From assembly GCA_044772875.1 (NCBI GenBank), contig CP173058.1:434001-498000 (forward strand): a stretch of 64,000 nt of DNA. Direction: 5' to 3'. Shown piece after piece: positions 24,955 to 33,616 of this stretch (its first letter is position 1; each line of letters starts with the position of its first letter). This stretch comes from Morganella morganii_D. Lineage in GTDB: Bacteria; Pseudomonadota; Gammaproteobacteria; Enterobacterales; Enterobacteriaceae. A program made the translations under genes and the position numbers. Under the pieces are notes generated by a model. The model did not search any database, was not told where the DNA came from, and worked only from the letters and a program-made list of their open reading frames with translations.

Positions 24955-25920
24955 TTATTTAACTTCTTCGCCTTTCGCCTGTAAATCAGCATGGTAAGAA
25001 GAGCGGACAAACGGGCCGCAGGCTGCGTGAGTAAAGCCCATCGCCATTGCTTCGGCTTTCATTTCCTCAAACTCTTCCGGGCTGACATAACGCTGAACCG
25101 GCAGATGGTGACGGCTTGGCTGGAGATACTGTCCCAGCGTCAGCATGGTCACGCCGTGACGGCGCAGGTCACGCATTACATCCAGGATCTCTTCGTTGGT
25201 TTCGCCTAAGCCGACCATCAGGCCGGATTTGGCCGGGATCTCCGGATGGGCTTCTTTAAAGCGTTCCAGCAGTTTCAGTGACCATTCATAGCTAGCCCCC
25301 GGGCGCACCCGGCGGTAAATACGCGGCACGTTTTCCAGGTTGTGGTTGAAAACATCCGGCGGGGTGGCGGTCAGGATTTCCAGTGCTTTATCCATACGGC
25401 CGCGGAAGTCCGGTACCAGGGTTTCAATTTTGATCGTCGGGCTGTGGTCGCGGATAGCGGTGATACAGTCAGCAAAATGCTGTGCACCGCCGTCACGCAG
25501 ATCATCACGGTCAACAGAGGTGATAACCACATAACGCAGTCCCATATCTTTGATGGTCTGCCCCAGTTTCTGCGGCTCGTTGGCATCCGGTGCATTCGGA
25601 CGGCCGTGGGCGACGTCACAGAACGGGCAGCGGCGGGTACAAATAGCCCCGAGGATCATAAACGTGGCGGTACCGTGGTTAAAACATTCGCTCAGGTTCG
25701 GGCAGGAGGCTTCCTCACAGACAGAATGCAGGCCGTTACGGCGCATTGCATCTTTGATTCCTTTGATTTTATGGGAATCAGCCGGAAGTTTGATTTTCAT
25801 CCAGCTTGGTTTGCGTAATCGTTCGGTCGTCTCTGATACCAGATTTTTGACCGGGATAAGCGCCATTTTGTCGGCGTCGCGGTACTTGATACCGCGCTCC
25901 ATCTGAATTGGTTTACTCAT
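24955..25920 (-). CDS. lipA: Lipoyl synthase
   Basis: LipA is a radical SAM enzyme that inserts two sulfur atoms into octanoyl groups on lipoyl domains of 2-oxoacid dehydrogenases and the glycine cleavage system. The 321 residues match E. coli in length. They have the auxiliary cluster CEEASCPNLSEC (about 68-79), the radical SAM cluster CTRRCPFC (about 94-101) and the C-terminal RSSYHA with the conserved Ser. The ATG at 25920 (MSKPIQMERGIKYRDADKMA) is chosen over an upstream start by this match. It works after LipB, located 130 nt upstream in the same direction. Confidence 0.95.
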   Translation of the reverse strand: MSKPIQMERGIKYRDADKMALIPVKNLVSETTERLRKPSWMKIKLPADSHKIKGIKDAMRRNGLHSVCEEASCPNLSECFNHGTATFMILGAICTRRCPFCDVAHGRPNAPDANEPQKLGQTIKDMGLRYVVITSVDRDDLRDGGAQHFADCITAIRDHSPTIKIETLVPDFRGRMDKALEILTATPPDVFNHNLENVPRIYRRVRPGASYEWSLKLLERFKEAHPEIPAKSGLMVGLGETNEEILDVMRDLRRHGVTMLTLGQYLQPSRHHLPVQRYVSPEEFEEMKAEAMAMGFTHAACGPFVRSSYHADLQAKGEEVK

Positions 25921-26050
25921 GTTTATGTCATTTCCGGTTAGATTCATCGGATAGTGATTGATGAGTGCCGTGGTAACGGCCGCCTGCTGAATGTAACGAG
26001 ATCATCAATCTTTTAAAAATATTTTTAAAAATGTTAAAAAAATTATAACA

Positions 26051-26683
26051 CTATTCTGCGGCAAGTTGGAATCCTAATTGTCGGCAGAATTGTGCTGTCA
26101 GCACAGGCTGAACATCCGCAAGGGTGATACCGGGTATAAAATCAGCTAGTTGTGTCATGGTAAGACCGGCATAGCCACACGGATTAATGCGGTGAAAAGG
26201 TTCGAGATCCATATTGATATTGAGTGCCAGACCGTGGAACGAGCGACCGTTGCGGATCCGCAGACCGAGTGAACAGATTTTATTCCCCGCCACATAAACA
26301 CCGGGCGCGTCCGGGCGCGGGTAAGCCTCAATATTCCACTGTTTCAGCGTCTCAACCACGGAATTTTCCAGTGCGGATACCAGTTCGCGCACACCGATTT
26401 TGTCGCGTTTGAGGTCAATCATCACATACATGACCTGTTGTCCCGGACCATGGTACGTTACCTGGCCGCCGCGATCGGACCGGATCACCGGGATATCACC
26501 GGGGGCGAGGACATGCTCGGCTTTACCGGCCTGGCCCTGGGTAAAAACGCATTCATGCTCGACCAGCCAGATCTCGTTACCGGTTTCCGCTGTACGCCGC
26601 TCAGTAAATTGGTGCATGGCTTCGGAAACAGGATGATAAGGCCGCAGGCCCAGCTGACGTAAAATGATGGTGTTATTTTGCAA
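26051..26683 (-). CDS. lipB: Octanoyl-[acyl-carrier-protein]-protein N-octanoyltransferase LipB
   Basis: LipB moves octanoate from acyl carrier protein to lipoyl domains, the first step of lipoate assembly. The 210 residues contain SDRGGQVTYHGPGQQVMY (about residues 69-86), the acyl-binding Cys and Lys region KICSLGLRIRNGRSFHGLALN with the catalytic Lys, and PCGYAG with the catalytic Cys at about 168. The start is TTG at 26683; I recall the E. coli gene also using TTG, and no ATG fits the alignment MQNNTIILRQLGLRPYHPV. It lies between ybeD and lipA; ybeF of E. coli is absent. Confidence 0.93.
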   Translation of the reverse strand: MQNNTIILRQLGLRPYHPVSEAMHQFTERRTAETGNEIWLVEHECVFTQGQAGKAEHVLAPGDIPVIRSDRGGQVTYHGPGQQVMYVMIDLKRDKIGVRELVSALENSVVETLKQWNIEAYPRPDAPGVYVAGNKICSLGLRIRNGRSFHGLALNINMDLEPFHRINPCGYAGLTMTQLADFIPGITLADVQPVLTAQFCRQLGFQLAAE

Positions 26684-26773
26684 AGTGATATCTTCAGTTC
26701 GGTATGCCGGGTCAGCAGTATAACGCGCGCGGCAAACTCGTACCAGTGACGGGCATAAAATGTTCAGCGGGAT

Positions 26774-26800
26774 AAAAAAAGGCCGCCCTGAAAGGCGGCC
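26774..26800 (-). terminator. Intrinsic terminator of ybeD
   Basis: GGCCGCC-6 nt-GGCGGCC, followed on the minus strand by TTTTTTTATC. Confidence 0.9.
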
Positions 26801-26824
26801 GGAAATGATGAAGAAATGACGGTC

Positions 26825-27088
26825 TTACAGAACCATTCTGACGCGCTCTAACGCGCCTAATTCTTCGTACAGATTCTCGATCTGCTCAATGTGTGTTGCG
26901 TCAATAGTGACAGAAACGGAATGATAGGTTCCTTTGCTGCTTGGTTTGATTGACGGACTGTAGTCACCCGGCGCGTGGCGCTGAATCACTTCCAGAACAT
27001 CATTTACTAATTCCGGTTCAGCGGCACCCATCACTTTGTAGGTAAATGAGCAGGGGAACTCTAACAGTTCATTGAGTTTGGTTTTCAT
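26825..27088 (-). CDS. ybeD: YbeD family protein (DUF493)
   Basis: This 87-residue protein has an ACT-like ferredoxin fold in homologues. MKTKLNELLEFPCSFTYKVMG at the N-terminus (strand one, with FPC), HAPGDYSPSIKPSSKGTYHS in the middle and the end ELGALERVRMVL are typical. Its function is not established; the constant position between dacA and lipB hints at a link with lipoate or envelope metabolism. It is 67 nt downstream of dacA and has a strong terminator after it. Confidence 0.92.
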   Translation of the reverse strand: MKTKLNELLEFPCSFTYKVMGAAEPELVNDVLEVIQRHAPGDYSPSIKPSSKGTYHSVSVTIDATHIEQIENLYEELGALERVRMVL

Positions 27089-27155
27089 GGATGCTCCTTA
27101 ATAAAGCAAACTTCAGATGAACTAAATATGGGGATAGTTCATCTGATTTCAAGTC

Positions 27156-28370
27156 TCAGCCGAACCAGCGGTGGAACAGCAGGCGGATATAGTCGATCAG
27201 ACGGCTGAAGAAGTTTCCTTCCGGTACGGCTTCAGCCACGACCAGCGGCCGGGTTTCAATGATCTGGTTGTCGAGCTGGAAGTTGATGGTACCGACCACC
27301 TGGTTTTTTTCCAGCGGAGCGTGCAGTTCAGGATCTGTCAGGACAAAACCGGCTTTCAGATCTTTCAGACGGCCACGCGGAATGGTGATATAGACATCAT
27401 TTTCCACCCCTAACTGTACTTTATCTTTATCTCCGAACCAGACGATTTCAGAGGCCAGCGGGTTGTCTTTCTGCATCGGTTTGACCGTTTCAAAGAAACG
27501 GAAGCCCCAGGTGAGCAGTTTTTTGCTTTCCGCATTACGGGCTTTGGCCGATTTGGTGCCCATTACCACAGAAATCAGACGCATGTCCCCTTCCGTGGCG
27601 GAAGCCACCAGGTTATAACCCGCGCCGTTGGTGTGGCCGGTTTTAATTCCGTCCGCATTCAGGCTTTTATCACCCAGCAGGTCGTTACGGTTCTGCTGGG
27701 TAATATTATTATAGGTGAATGAGCGCTCTTTATAGATAGCGTATTCATTCGGCACATCACGGATCATTGCCTGACCAATCAGTGCCATGTCCCGCGCACT
27801 ACTGTACTGGCCATCGGCATCCAGGCCGTGAACGGTTTTAAAGTGGGTGTTTTTCAGGCCGAGTTGTGCCACATAGGCGTTCATCTGACCGACAAACGTG
27901 TCCTGATCACCGGCAACAAACTCTGCCATGGCCACACAGGCATCATTACCGGATTGCAGGTTGATGCCGCGTGTGAGATCCGCCACGCTTACACGCTCGC
28001 CCGGTTTGAGGAACATCAGCGAGGAGCCGCGGAATACCGGGTTACCGGTCGCCCAGGCGTTTTCCCCGATGGTGACCATGGTATCCGGCGTGAATTTACC
28101 GGTGTTCATTGCCTGGCCGATGACATAGCTGGTCATCATTTTGGTCAGACTGGCCGGGTCACGGCGGACATCGGCATTTTTCTCAGCCAGCACTTTTCCG
28201 GAATGGTAATCCATCAGAATATAGGATTCAGCTTCAATATCCGGAACAGGCGGGATGGTGGTATTCAGATTAGGAACATCAGCGGCAGAAGCTGCGGCGC
28301 TCAGTGCCAGGGTCAGACCGAAAGCGGCCAGGCGCCCGGCGCGGTGTTGATAAGTCGTTGCGTATTTCAT
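27156..28370 (-). CDS. dacA: D-alanyl-D-alanine carboxypeptidase DacA (penicillin-binding protein 5)
   Basis: PBP5 trims the terminal D-Ala from peptidoglycan stem peptides in the periplasm. The 404 residues have a signal peptide cleaved near ASA/ADVPN (about 29), the active-site S74-L-T-K, the SGN triad (LQSGNDACVAM), and the KTG box (DGIKTGHTNG). A beta-rich C-terminal domain follows, with an amphipathic helix at the very end (FFSRLIDYIRLLFHRWFG) that anchors it to the inner membrane. It lies after rlpA with a terminator between, so it probably has its own promoter. Confidence 0.95.
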   Translation of the reverse strand: MKYATTYQHRAGRLAAFGLTLALSAAASAADVPNLNTTIPPVPDIEAESYILMDYHSGKVLAEKNADVRRDPASLTKMMTSYVIGQAMNTGKFTPDTMVTIGENAWATGNPVFRGSSLMFLKPGERVSVADLTRGINLQSGNDACVAMAEFVAGDQDTFVGQMNAYVAQLGLKNTHFKTVHGLDADGQYSSARDMALIGQAMIRDVPNEYAIYKERSFTYNNITQQNRNDLLGDKSLNADGIKTGHTNGAGYNLVASATEGDMRLISVVMGTKSAKARNAESKKLLTWGFRFFETVKPMQKDNPLASEIVWFGDKDKVQLGVENDVYITIPRGRLKDLKAGFVLTDPELHAPLEKNQVVGTINFQLDNQIIETRPLVVAEAVPEGNFFSRLIDYIRLLFHRWFG

Positions 28371-28397
28371 GAGTGTTAAAACAACATTTATGATGCC

Positions 28398-28440
28398 GGT
28401 GAAAAAGAAACGCTATCATAGCAAGAGTGCTATGACAGCG
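28398..28440 (-). terminator. Intrinsic terminator of rlpA
   Basis: CGCTATCATAGCA-AGAG-TGCTATGACAGCG forms a 13-bp stem with one mismatch. On the minus strand TTTCTTTTTC follows. It sits between the rlpA stop and the dacA start. Confidence 0.8.
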
Positions 28441-28462
28441 CGTAGTGTTATCACAGCCTGTT

Positions 28463-29452
28463 TTAAGGGGCCAGGATAAATGAGTTCATATTCAGCTGTT
28501 TCTGAAGGCGTTCCTGAACTTCAGCTGCGCGTTCCGGGCTGGTAAACGGCCCCAGCTGAACACGGAAAATATCGCCGGAGGATTCTGTCATACCGGGCAC
28601 ACCCAGTTTTTCGCTGAGTTCTTTCTGCCATTGTGACGCGCGTTCCGCACTTGCCACTGCACCTATCTGGACACGGTAACCGCTGACAGCTGCCTGTTGA
28701 GGTGCGGGTGCGGTGGTGTTTTCAGTTTGTGTTTCTGCCGGTGCTGCGGGCTGTTTCACGGTCGGGATCAGGGCTGATTCCGGCTGCGGCTGTGCCATGA
28801 CCGGACGGCTGTTGATCGGCACCACCGGTGTGGTGTTGGTCACCGGTGTACCGAGAGCACTGGTTTTTCCCAGTTCCGGACGGCCCGGCAGGGCATAGCT
28901 CTGTTTGGCGACAACGGTGCCGACAGTCCCGGTGCCGCTCAGAGCGCCGTCTTCCGCGACCACAATCGGGTCAATTTTAACTTTGGTGTTCGGCAGCAGG
29001 TTCAGGCGATCTGCCACAGCGCGGGAAAGCCCGATCTGTTTGCCCGGCATATACGGGCCGCGATCGTTAATCCGCACCACCATCATGCGGTTATTCGCCA
29101 TATTGGTGATCCGTGCATAGCCCGGGATCGGCAGGGTCGGGTGAGAGGCGGTCAGTTCAGCGCTGTTGATGATTTCGCCGGTGGCTGTCCGGTTGCCGTT
29201 CTGAGCCTGGCCGTAAATCCGGGCATAGCCCTGCTGGCTGAAATTTTCCGGATCACGGACAATCTGATATTGCTGACCATTACGGACATAATCATTATTC
29301 GCGCCCGGATGCAGCGGCTCATACGCCGGTACGGCGCCGAGAATTTCTTTTGCCGGCCCCGGCGGCGGTGTCTGTTTGACCGGCGGCTGCACTGACGGGC
29401 AGCCTGCCAGCAACGCGGCCATCACTGTGACCGCAATCCATTGTAAACGCAT
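28463..29452 (-). CDS. rlpA: Septal ring lipoprotein RlpA (lytic transglycosylase-like)
   Basis: RlpA is an outer-membrane lipoprotein that acts on denuded glycans at the division septum; the lytic activity is proven in Pseudomonas and unclear in enterics. The 329 residues begin with a lipoprotein leader ending LLAGC (Cys18). A double-psi beta-barrel (about 75-165) follows, with ATGE, SHPTLPIPGYARITNMANNR and RINDRGPYMPGKQIGLS. A Pro/Thr-rich linker (about 190-255) leads to a C-terminal SPOR domain (GYRVQIGAVASAERASQWQK onward) that binds denuded peptidoglycan. It sits 17 nt after mrdB. Confidence 0.93.
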   Translation of the reverse strand: MRLQWIAVTVMAALLAGCPSVQPPVKQTPPPGPAKEILGAVPAYEPLHPGANNDYVRNGQQYQIVRDPENFSQQGYARIYGQAQNGNRTATGEIINSAELTASHPTLPIPGYARITNMANNRMMVVRINDRGPYMPGKQIGLSRAVADRLNLLPNTKVKIDPIVVAEDGALSGTGTVGTVVAKQSYALPGRPELGKTSALGTPVTNTTPVVPINSRPVMAQPQPESALIPTVKQPAAPAETQTENTTAPAPQQAAVSGYRVQIGAVASAERASQWQKELSEKLGVPGMTESSGDIFRVQLGPFTSPERAAEVQERLQKQLNMNSFILAP

Positions 29453-29469
29453 GAAAACCTCGTAATGTT

Positions 29470-30588
29470 TTATAAGCTTTTTGACAGCATCTTACGGTGT
29501 GTATGAATTGACATGACAATACCAAACCCTGCCATTAATACAATCAGGGCTGAGCCGCCGTAACTCATCATCGGCAGCGGAACACCGACCACCGGCAGGA
29601 TCCCGCTGACCATGCCGATATTGACAAACACATAGACAAAGAAGATGAGCATCAGACCGCCCACCATCACCCGCCCGAAGGTATTTTGCGCGCGGGCGGC
29701 AATCATCAGCCCGCGCATTATGATCAGCAGATAGAGCACCAGTAAAAAGATAACACCGACCAGCCCCAGCTCTTCCGCGAGAACCGCAAAGATAAAGTCA
29801 GTATGACGTTCCGGCAGGAATTCCAGCTGAGATTGGGTCCCCAGCATCCAGCCTTTTCCGGCCAGTCCGCCGGAGCCGATGGCAATTTTTGACTGAATAA
29901 TATGATAACCCGCACCGAGCGGGTCGGTTTCCGGATCCAGCAGCATCATCACGCGGCCGCGCTGATAATCGTGCATCAGGAAAAACCAGAGCAGCGGAAT
30001 AAAGGCGGCAAGCAGTAACAGCGCTATCCCGATAAGGCGCCAGCTCATTCCGGCCAGGAACAGCACAAAAATACCGGAGGCGGCAACCAGGATGGATGTC
30101 CCGAGATCCGGCTGCGCGGCCACCAGCAGAGTCGGCACTACCACCAACAGCAGGGCGATTGCAGTATTTTTCAGGGTCGGCGGACACTGGTCGCGGTTCA
30201 TAAACCGCGCCACCATCAGCGGAACAGCAATTTTGGCAATCTCGGACGGCTGGAAACGGACAATCCCGAGATCAAGCCAGCGTTGTGCCCCTTTACTGAT
30301 CTGCCCGAAGACATCGACAAAGATCAGCAGGATCACACAGACAACATAGAGATGCGGTGCCCAGGTTTCATACACCCGGGGCGGAATCTGCGCGAGGATC
30401 AGCATAATGATGATGCCGGAGAAAATCTGCCCGAGGCGGCGCTCCATCATTTCCGGATCCAGCCCGCTGGCACTCCACAGCACAAATGCACTGTAAACCA
30501 GCAGGATCAGCAGCAGCACCAGCAACGGGAAGTCGATGTGCATACGGGTCATCAGGGATACTTTGCGCGGATTATCAGTCATGGACAT
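29470..30588 (-). CDS. mrdB: Peptidoglycan glycosyltransferase MrdB (RodA)
   Basis: RodA is the SEDS-family glycosyltransferase that polymerises glycan strands for side-wall elongation together with PBP2 and MreBCD. The 372-residue protein has about ten membrane segments and the SEDS signature in RWLDLGIVRFQPSEIAK (about 118-134). The C-terminal loops GIVRFQPSE, ERHTDFIFAVLAEELG (about 271-286) and GVPLPMMSYGGSALI are conserved. The ATG overlaps the mrdA stop (TAATG), so the pair is translationally coupled. Confidence 0.95.
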   Translation of the reverse strand: MSMTDNPRKVSLMTRMHIDFPLLVLLLILLVYSAFVLWSASGLDPEMMERRLGQIFSGIIIMLILAQIPPRVYETWAPHLYVVCVILLIFVDVFGQISKGAQRWLDLGIVRFQPSEIAKIAVPLMVARFMNRDQCPPTLKNTAIALLLVVVPTLLVAAQPDLGTSILVAASGIFVLFLAGMSWRLIGIALLLLAAFIPLLWFFLMHDYQRGRVMMLLDPETDPLGAGYHIIQSKIAIGSGGLAGKGWMLGTQSQLEFLPERHTDFIFAVLAEELGLVGVIFLLVLYLLIIMRGLMIAARAQNTFGRVMVGGLMLIFFVYVFVNIGMVSGILPVVGVPLPMMSYGGSALIVLMAGFGIVMSIHTHRKMLSKSL

Positions 30589-32519
30589 TACTCTGTTTCA
30601 CTGCCGGGCGGCGATGGCGGAGCATCCGGCAGCACCGTGTTGTTATCGCCCAGCAGCACATGATCAAGGATCTGGCGGACCAGGGTGCCCACCGCCGGGC
30701 CGGCACCACCGTTTTCCAGAATGATGGTCACCGCCACTTTCGGGTTATCGTACGGTGCGTAGGCAATCATCAGCTTATGGTCGCGCAGACGTTCAGCCAG
30801 TTTGCTGGCGTTATAGGTTTCATAGCTGAACACCTGCGCCGTACCGGATTTGGCGGCCGCTTTATATGGTGTTCCGGCAAAAAATTTGCGGCCGGTGCCA
30901 TTCGGTGCGTTAGCCACGCCGTACATTCCGGATTTTGCCAGCTCCCAGTAACCGGAATGAATATCACCGATAGCAATATATTCTTTCTGTTCATACGGCA
31001 ACATACCGCCGCCTTCTTTGGTGCCGAGCAGCAGGTGCGGCGTTTTCACCACACCATCATTTATCAGGGTATTAAGTGCTTTGGACATCTGGATTGGCGT
31101 TGATGTCCAGTATCCCTGGCCGATCCCGACCGGGATAGTATCACCCTGATACCACTGTTTCTTATAGCGCCGCTGTTTCCATTCACGGGTCGGCATCACG
31201 CCGTTGTACTCTTCCAGCAGGTCAATACCGGAATATTCGCCGTAACCAAAACGGGTCATCCAGGCGGACAGGCGGTCGATCCCCATGTCATACGCTACCT
31301 GATAGAAGAAGGTATCCGCAGATTCAATAATCGATTTCACCACATTCAGATTGCCGTGACCATAGCGTTTCCAGTCGCGGTAACGTTTTTCCGAACCGGG
31401 TAACTGCCACCAGCCCGGGTCAAAAATGGTAGTATTGCGGGTGATGACTTTTTCACTGAGTGCCGCTACCGAGATAAACGGTTTTACTGTGGAAGCCGGC
31501 GGATAAAGACCCTGGGTGGTCCGGTTGATCAGCGGGCGATCCGGGTTACTGAGCAAACCCCGGTAATCCGGGCCGGAAATCCCGTTCACAAACAGATTCG
31601 GGTCATAACTCGGATTAGAAACCAGCGCCAGGATCTCTCCGTTGCGCGGATCACTGACCACCACAGCTGCCCGGCTGGTGGTCAGCAGTTTTTCGATATA
31701 CATCTGCAACTCAAGATCGATAGTCAGATAAATATCTTTCCCCGCCTGCGGTGCCTGCTCGTGCAACTGACGGATTACCCGGCCGCGGCTGTTGACTTCC
31801 ACTTCTTCATAGCCGGTTTTGCCGTGCAGAACGGATTCATAATAGCGTTCAATACCCAGCTTACCGATATCATGAGTGTCTTCATAGTTTGAAGCGATGC
31901 CGTCCTTTTTCAGTCGTTCCTTATCTTTATCGTTAATTTTGGCCACATAACCAATAACATGAGTCAGCGCTGAGCCATAACGATAGAACCGGCGCTGATA
32001 GTTTTTGATTTCCAGTCCCGGGAAACGGTATTGGTTTACCGAAAACCGTGCCACCTGTATCTGATTGAGCGGGGTTTTCAGCGGAATAGAGGTGAAGCGG
32101 CGCGAACGGCGGCGCCCTTTTTCATAATTTGCGATATCTTCATCGGTCAGATCGACAATCTCGCGCAGCTCATTCAGTACGGCCGGCAGGTCAGTGACTT
32201 TTTCCGGTACGATTTCGAGCTGATAAATGGTCCGGTTTTCTGCCAGCAATGTGCCATTACGGTCATAAATCAGGCCCCGGCTCGGCGGAATAGGAACAAG
32301 TTTGATCCGGTTATCATTGGAGCGGGTCTGATAATCTTCATGGCGGTTTATCTGGAGGTGATAGAGATTCACCACCAGCACAGCAGATAAAATAACAATA
32401 CCGATAAATGCGACCGCCGCACGGCGGACGAACAGCGCGGATTCCGCGCTGTAATCGCGGAAATCCATCCGTTGCTTGTTTTTTTTCTTATCGCCGTCAG
32501 GCGGGTTCAGACCAGGCAC
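30588..32519 (-). CDS. mrdA: Peptidoglycan DD-transpeptidase MrdA (penicillin-binding protein 2)
   Basis: PBP2 crosslinks new peptidoglycan during elongation, activated by and coupled to RodA. The 643 residues have one N-terminal membrane anchor (about 33-52), a pedestal domain, and the transpeptidase domain with active-site Ser343 in PPASTVKPF. E. coli has Gly where this protein has the Ala before Ser. The second motif is SADTFFYQVAYDMG, and the KSGTAQVF box follows at about residue 560. The start is GTG at 32519 with AGGGA 9 nt upstream; ATG at 32468 is a possible alternative. It follows rlmH by 5 nt. Confidence 0.95.
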   Translation of the reverse strand: MPGLNPPDGDKKKNKQRMDFRDYSAESALFVRRAAVAFIGIVILSAVLVVNLYHLQINRHEDYQTRSNDNRIKLVPIPPSRGLIYDRNGTLLAENRTIYQLEIVPEKVTDLPAVLNELREIVDLTDEDIANYEKGRRRSRRFTSIPLKTPLNQIQVARFSVNQYRFPGLEIKNYQRRFYRYGSALTHVIGYVAKINDKDKERLKKDGIASNYEDTHDIGKLGIERYYESVLHGKTGYEEVEVNSRGRVIRQLHEQAPQAGKDIYLTIDLELQMYIEKLLTTSRAAVVVSDPRNGEILALVSNPSYDPNLFVNGISGPDYRGLLSNPDRPLINRTTQGLYPPASTVKPFISVAALSEKVITRNTTIFDPGWWQLPGSEKRYRDWKRYGHGNLNVVKSIIESADTFFYQVAYDMGIDRLSAWMTRFGYGEYSGIDLLEEYNGVMPTREWKQRRYKKQWYQGDTIPVGIGQGYWTSTPIQMSKALNTLINDGVVKTPHLLLGTKEGGGMLPYEQKEYIAIGDIHSGYWELAKSGMYGVANAPNGTGRKFFAGTPYKAAAKSGTAQVFSYETYNASKLAERLRDHKLMIAYAPYDNPKVAVTIILENGGAGPAVGTLVRQILDHVLLGDNNTVLPDAPPSPPGSETE

Positions 32520-32524
32520 TGCGG

Positions 32525-32995
32525 TTATTCCCTGTGATACGGATGATTGGCAGTAATACTCCAGGCGCGGTACAGACTCTCCGCCACCAGCACGCGCACC
32601 AGCGGGTGTGGCAGTGTCAGCTGGGAGAGTGACCAGCTTTGCTCTGCGGCTGCTTTACAGGCAGGCGAAAGGCCTTCCGGACCGCCGATAAGCAGGCTGA
32701 TATTGCGTCCGTCCTGCTTCCAGCGTTCCAGCTGCCCCGCCAGTTGCGGGGTATCCCAGCGTGCACCGGGAATATCCAGTGTGACAATCCGGTTGCCTTT
32801 GCCCGCCGCCGCCAGCATTAATTCACCTTCTTTTTCCAGAATCCGTTTGATGTCCGCGTTTTTCCCCCGTTTTCCGGCCGGAATTTCAGTCAGTTCAAAC
32901 GGCATATCTTTCGGAAAACGATGGAGATAATCCTGAAATCCGGTTTCGACCCAGTCAGGCATTTTGGTGCCGACGGCAATGAGCTGTAACTTCAA
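32525..32995 (-). CDS. rlmH: 23S rRNA pseudouridine-1915 N3-methyltransferase RlmH
   Basis: RlmH methylates pseudouridine 1915 in helix 69 of 23S rRNA on assembled 70S ribosomes. The 156-residue SPOUT protein has LLIGGPEGLSPACKAAA, the SAM-binding knot at about 101-117, and SLSQLTLPHPLVRVLVAESLYRAWSI. The C-terminus NHPYHRE is identical to E. coli. TTG at 32995 aligns with the E. coli start and has GGAG 7 nt upstream; GTG at 32998 is equally possible. It directly follows rsfS, whose stop codon it nearly touches. Confidence 0.94.
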   Translation of the reverse strand: MKLQLIAVGTKMPDWVETGFQDYLHRFPKDMPFELTEIPAGKRGKNADIKRILEKEGELMLAAAGKGNRIVTLDIPGARWDTPQLAGQLERWKQDGRNISLLIGGPEGLSPACKAAAEQSWSLSQLTLPHPLVRVLVAESLYRAWSITANHPYHRE

Positions 32996-32998
32996 CAC

Positions 32999-33316
32999 TC
33001 AGCTCCAGAGTTTCTCTAATTCATACATACGGCGGCTTTCATCCTGCATAACATGCACGATAGCTTCACCGAGGTCGACAACAATCCAGTCAGAAATGCC
33101 CTGACCTTCCACACCAAGCGGCATCAGGCCGGCCTGACGGCAGTCAGTGACGAGGTTATCGGCCACAGACGCCAGATGGCGGCTTGATGTGCCGGTACAG
33201 ATAATCATGTGGTCGGTAATACTGGATTTACCGCGTACATCAATTGTAATAATGTCCTGCGCTTTGGAGTCTTCAAGCTTATCAATAATAAACTCAAGCA
33301 ATTCTGTGCCTTGCAA
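32999..33316 (-). CDS. rsfS: Ribosome silencing factor RsfS
   Basis: RsfS binds uL14 on the 50S subunit and blocks subunit joining when cells starve. The TTG at 33316 gives 105 residues, exactly the E. coli length, with AAGG about 9 nt upstream. Longer in-frame starts up to 33358 add a non-conserved segment. Conserved motifs are DVRGKSSITDHMIICTGTSS (about 28-47), GVEGQGISDWIVVDLG and the end HVMQDESRRMYELEKLWS. It heads the rsfS-rlmH-mrdA-mrdB-rlpA run. The cobC gene that precedes it in E. coli is replaced by a plus-strand DUF1722 gene. Confidence 0.93.
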   Translation of the reverse strand: MQGTELLEFIIDKLEDSKAQDIITIDVRGKSSITDHMIICTGTSSRHLASVADNLVTDCRQAGLMPLGVEGQGISDWIVVDLGEAIVHVMQDESRRMYELEKLWS

Positions 33317-33616
33317 AAGGTTCACCTTATATTCCGGATAAATGGATAACAGAAACACATCCCCGTCAGGAGTACCGCCATGGCAGTTCCGGTACGGGGT
33401 TGCTGCGTGCCGGGGGATAATCGCTATTTTACGTTACACAGGGTAATTTTGCGAGGCTCACCCTGTGTTGCCGCCGGCACCGCAAGAATAACAGCGAACA
33501 GAGGGAATACAAAGCAGTAAAGATTAAAGAAATATCAGGAAATGTAGGGACAGGGAAAACAGAAACAGTGCGCTTTGTACTATAGTCACTCTCTGACAGA
33601 TAAAAAGGCGGAAAAT
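33317..33616. other. Divergent promoter region with an inverted repeat
   Basis: This 300-nt gap separates rsfS (minus) and the DUF1722 gene (plus). It contains the inverted repeat ACACAGGGT (33436-33444), 15 nt, ACCCTGTGT (33460-33468). The repeat could be an operator or a leader hairpin. No other gene is visible. Confidence 0.5.
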
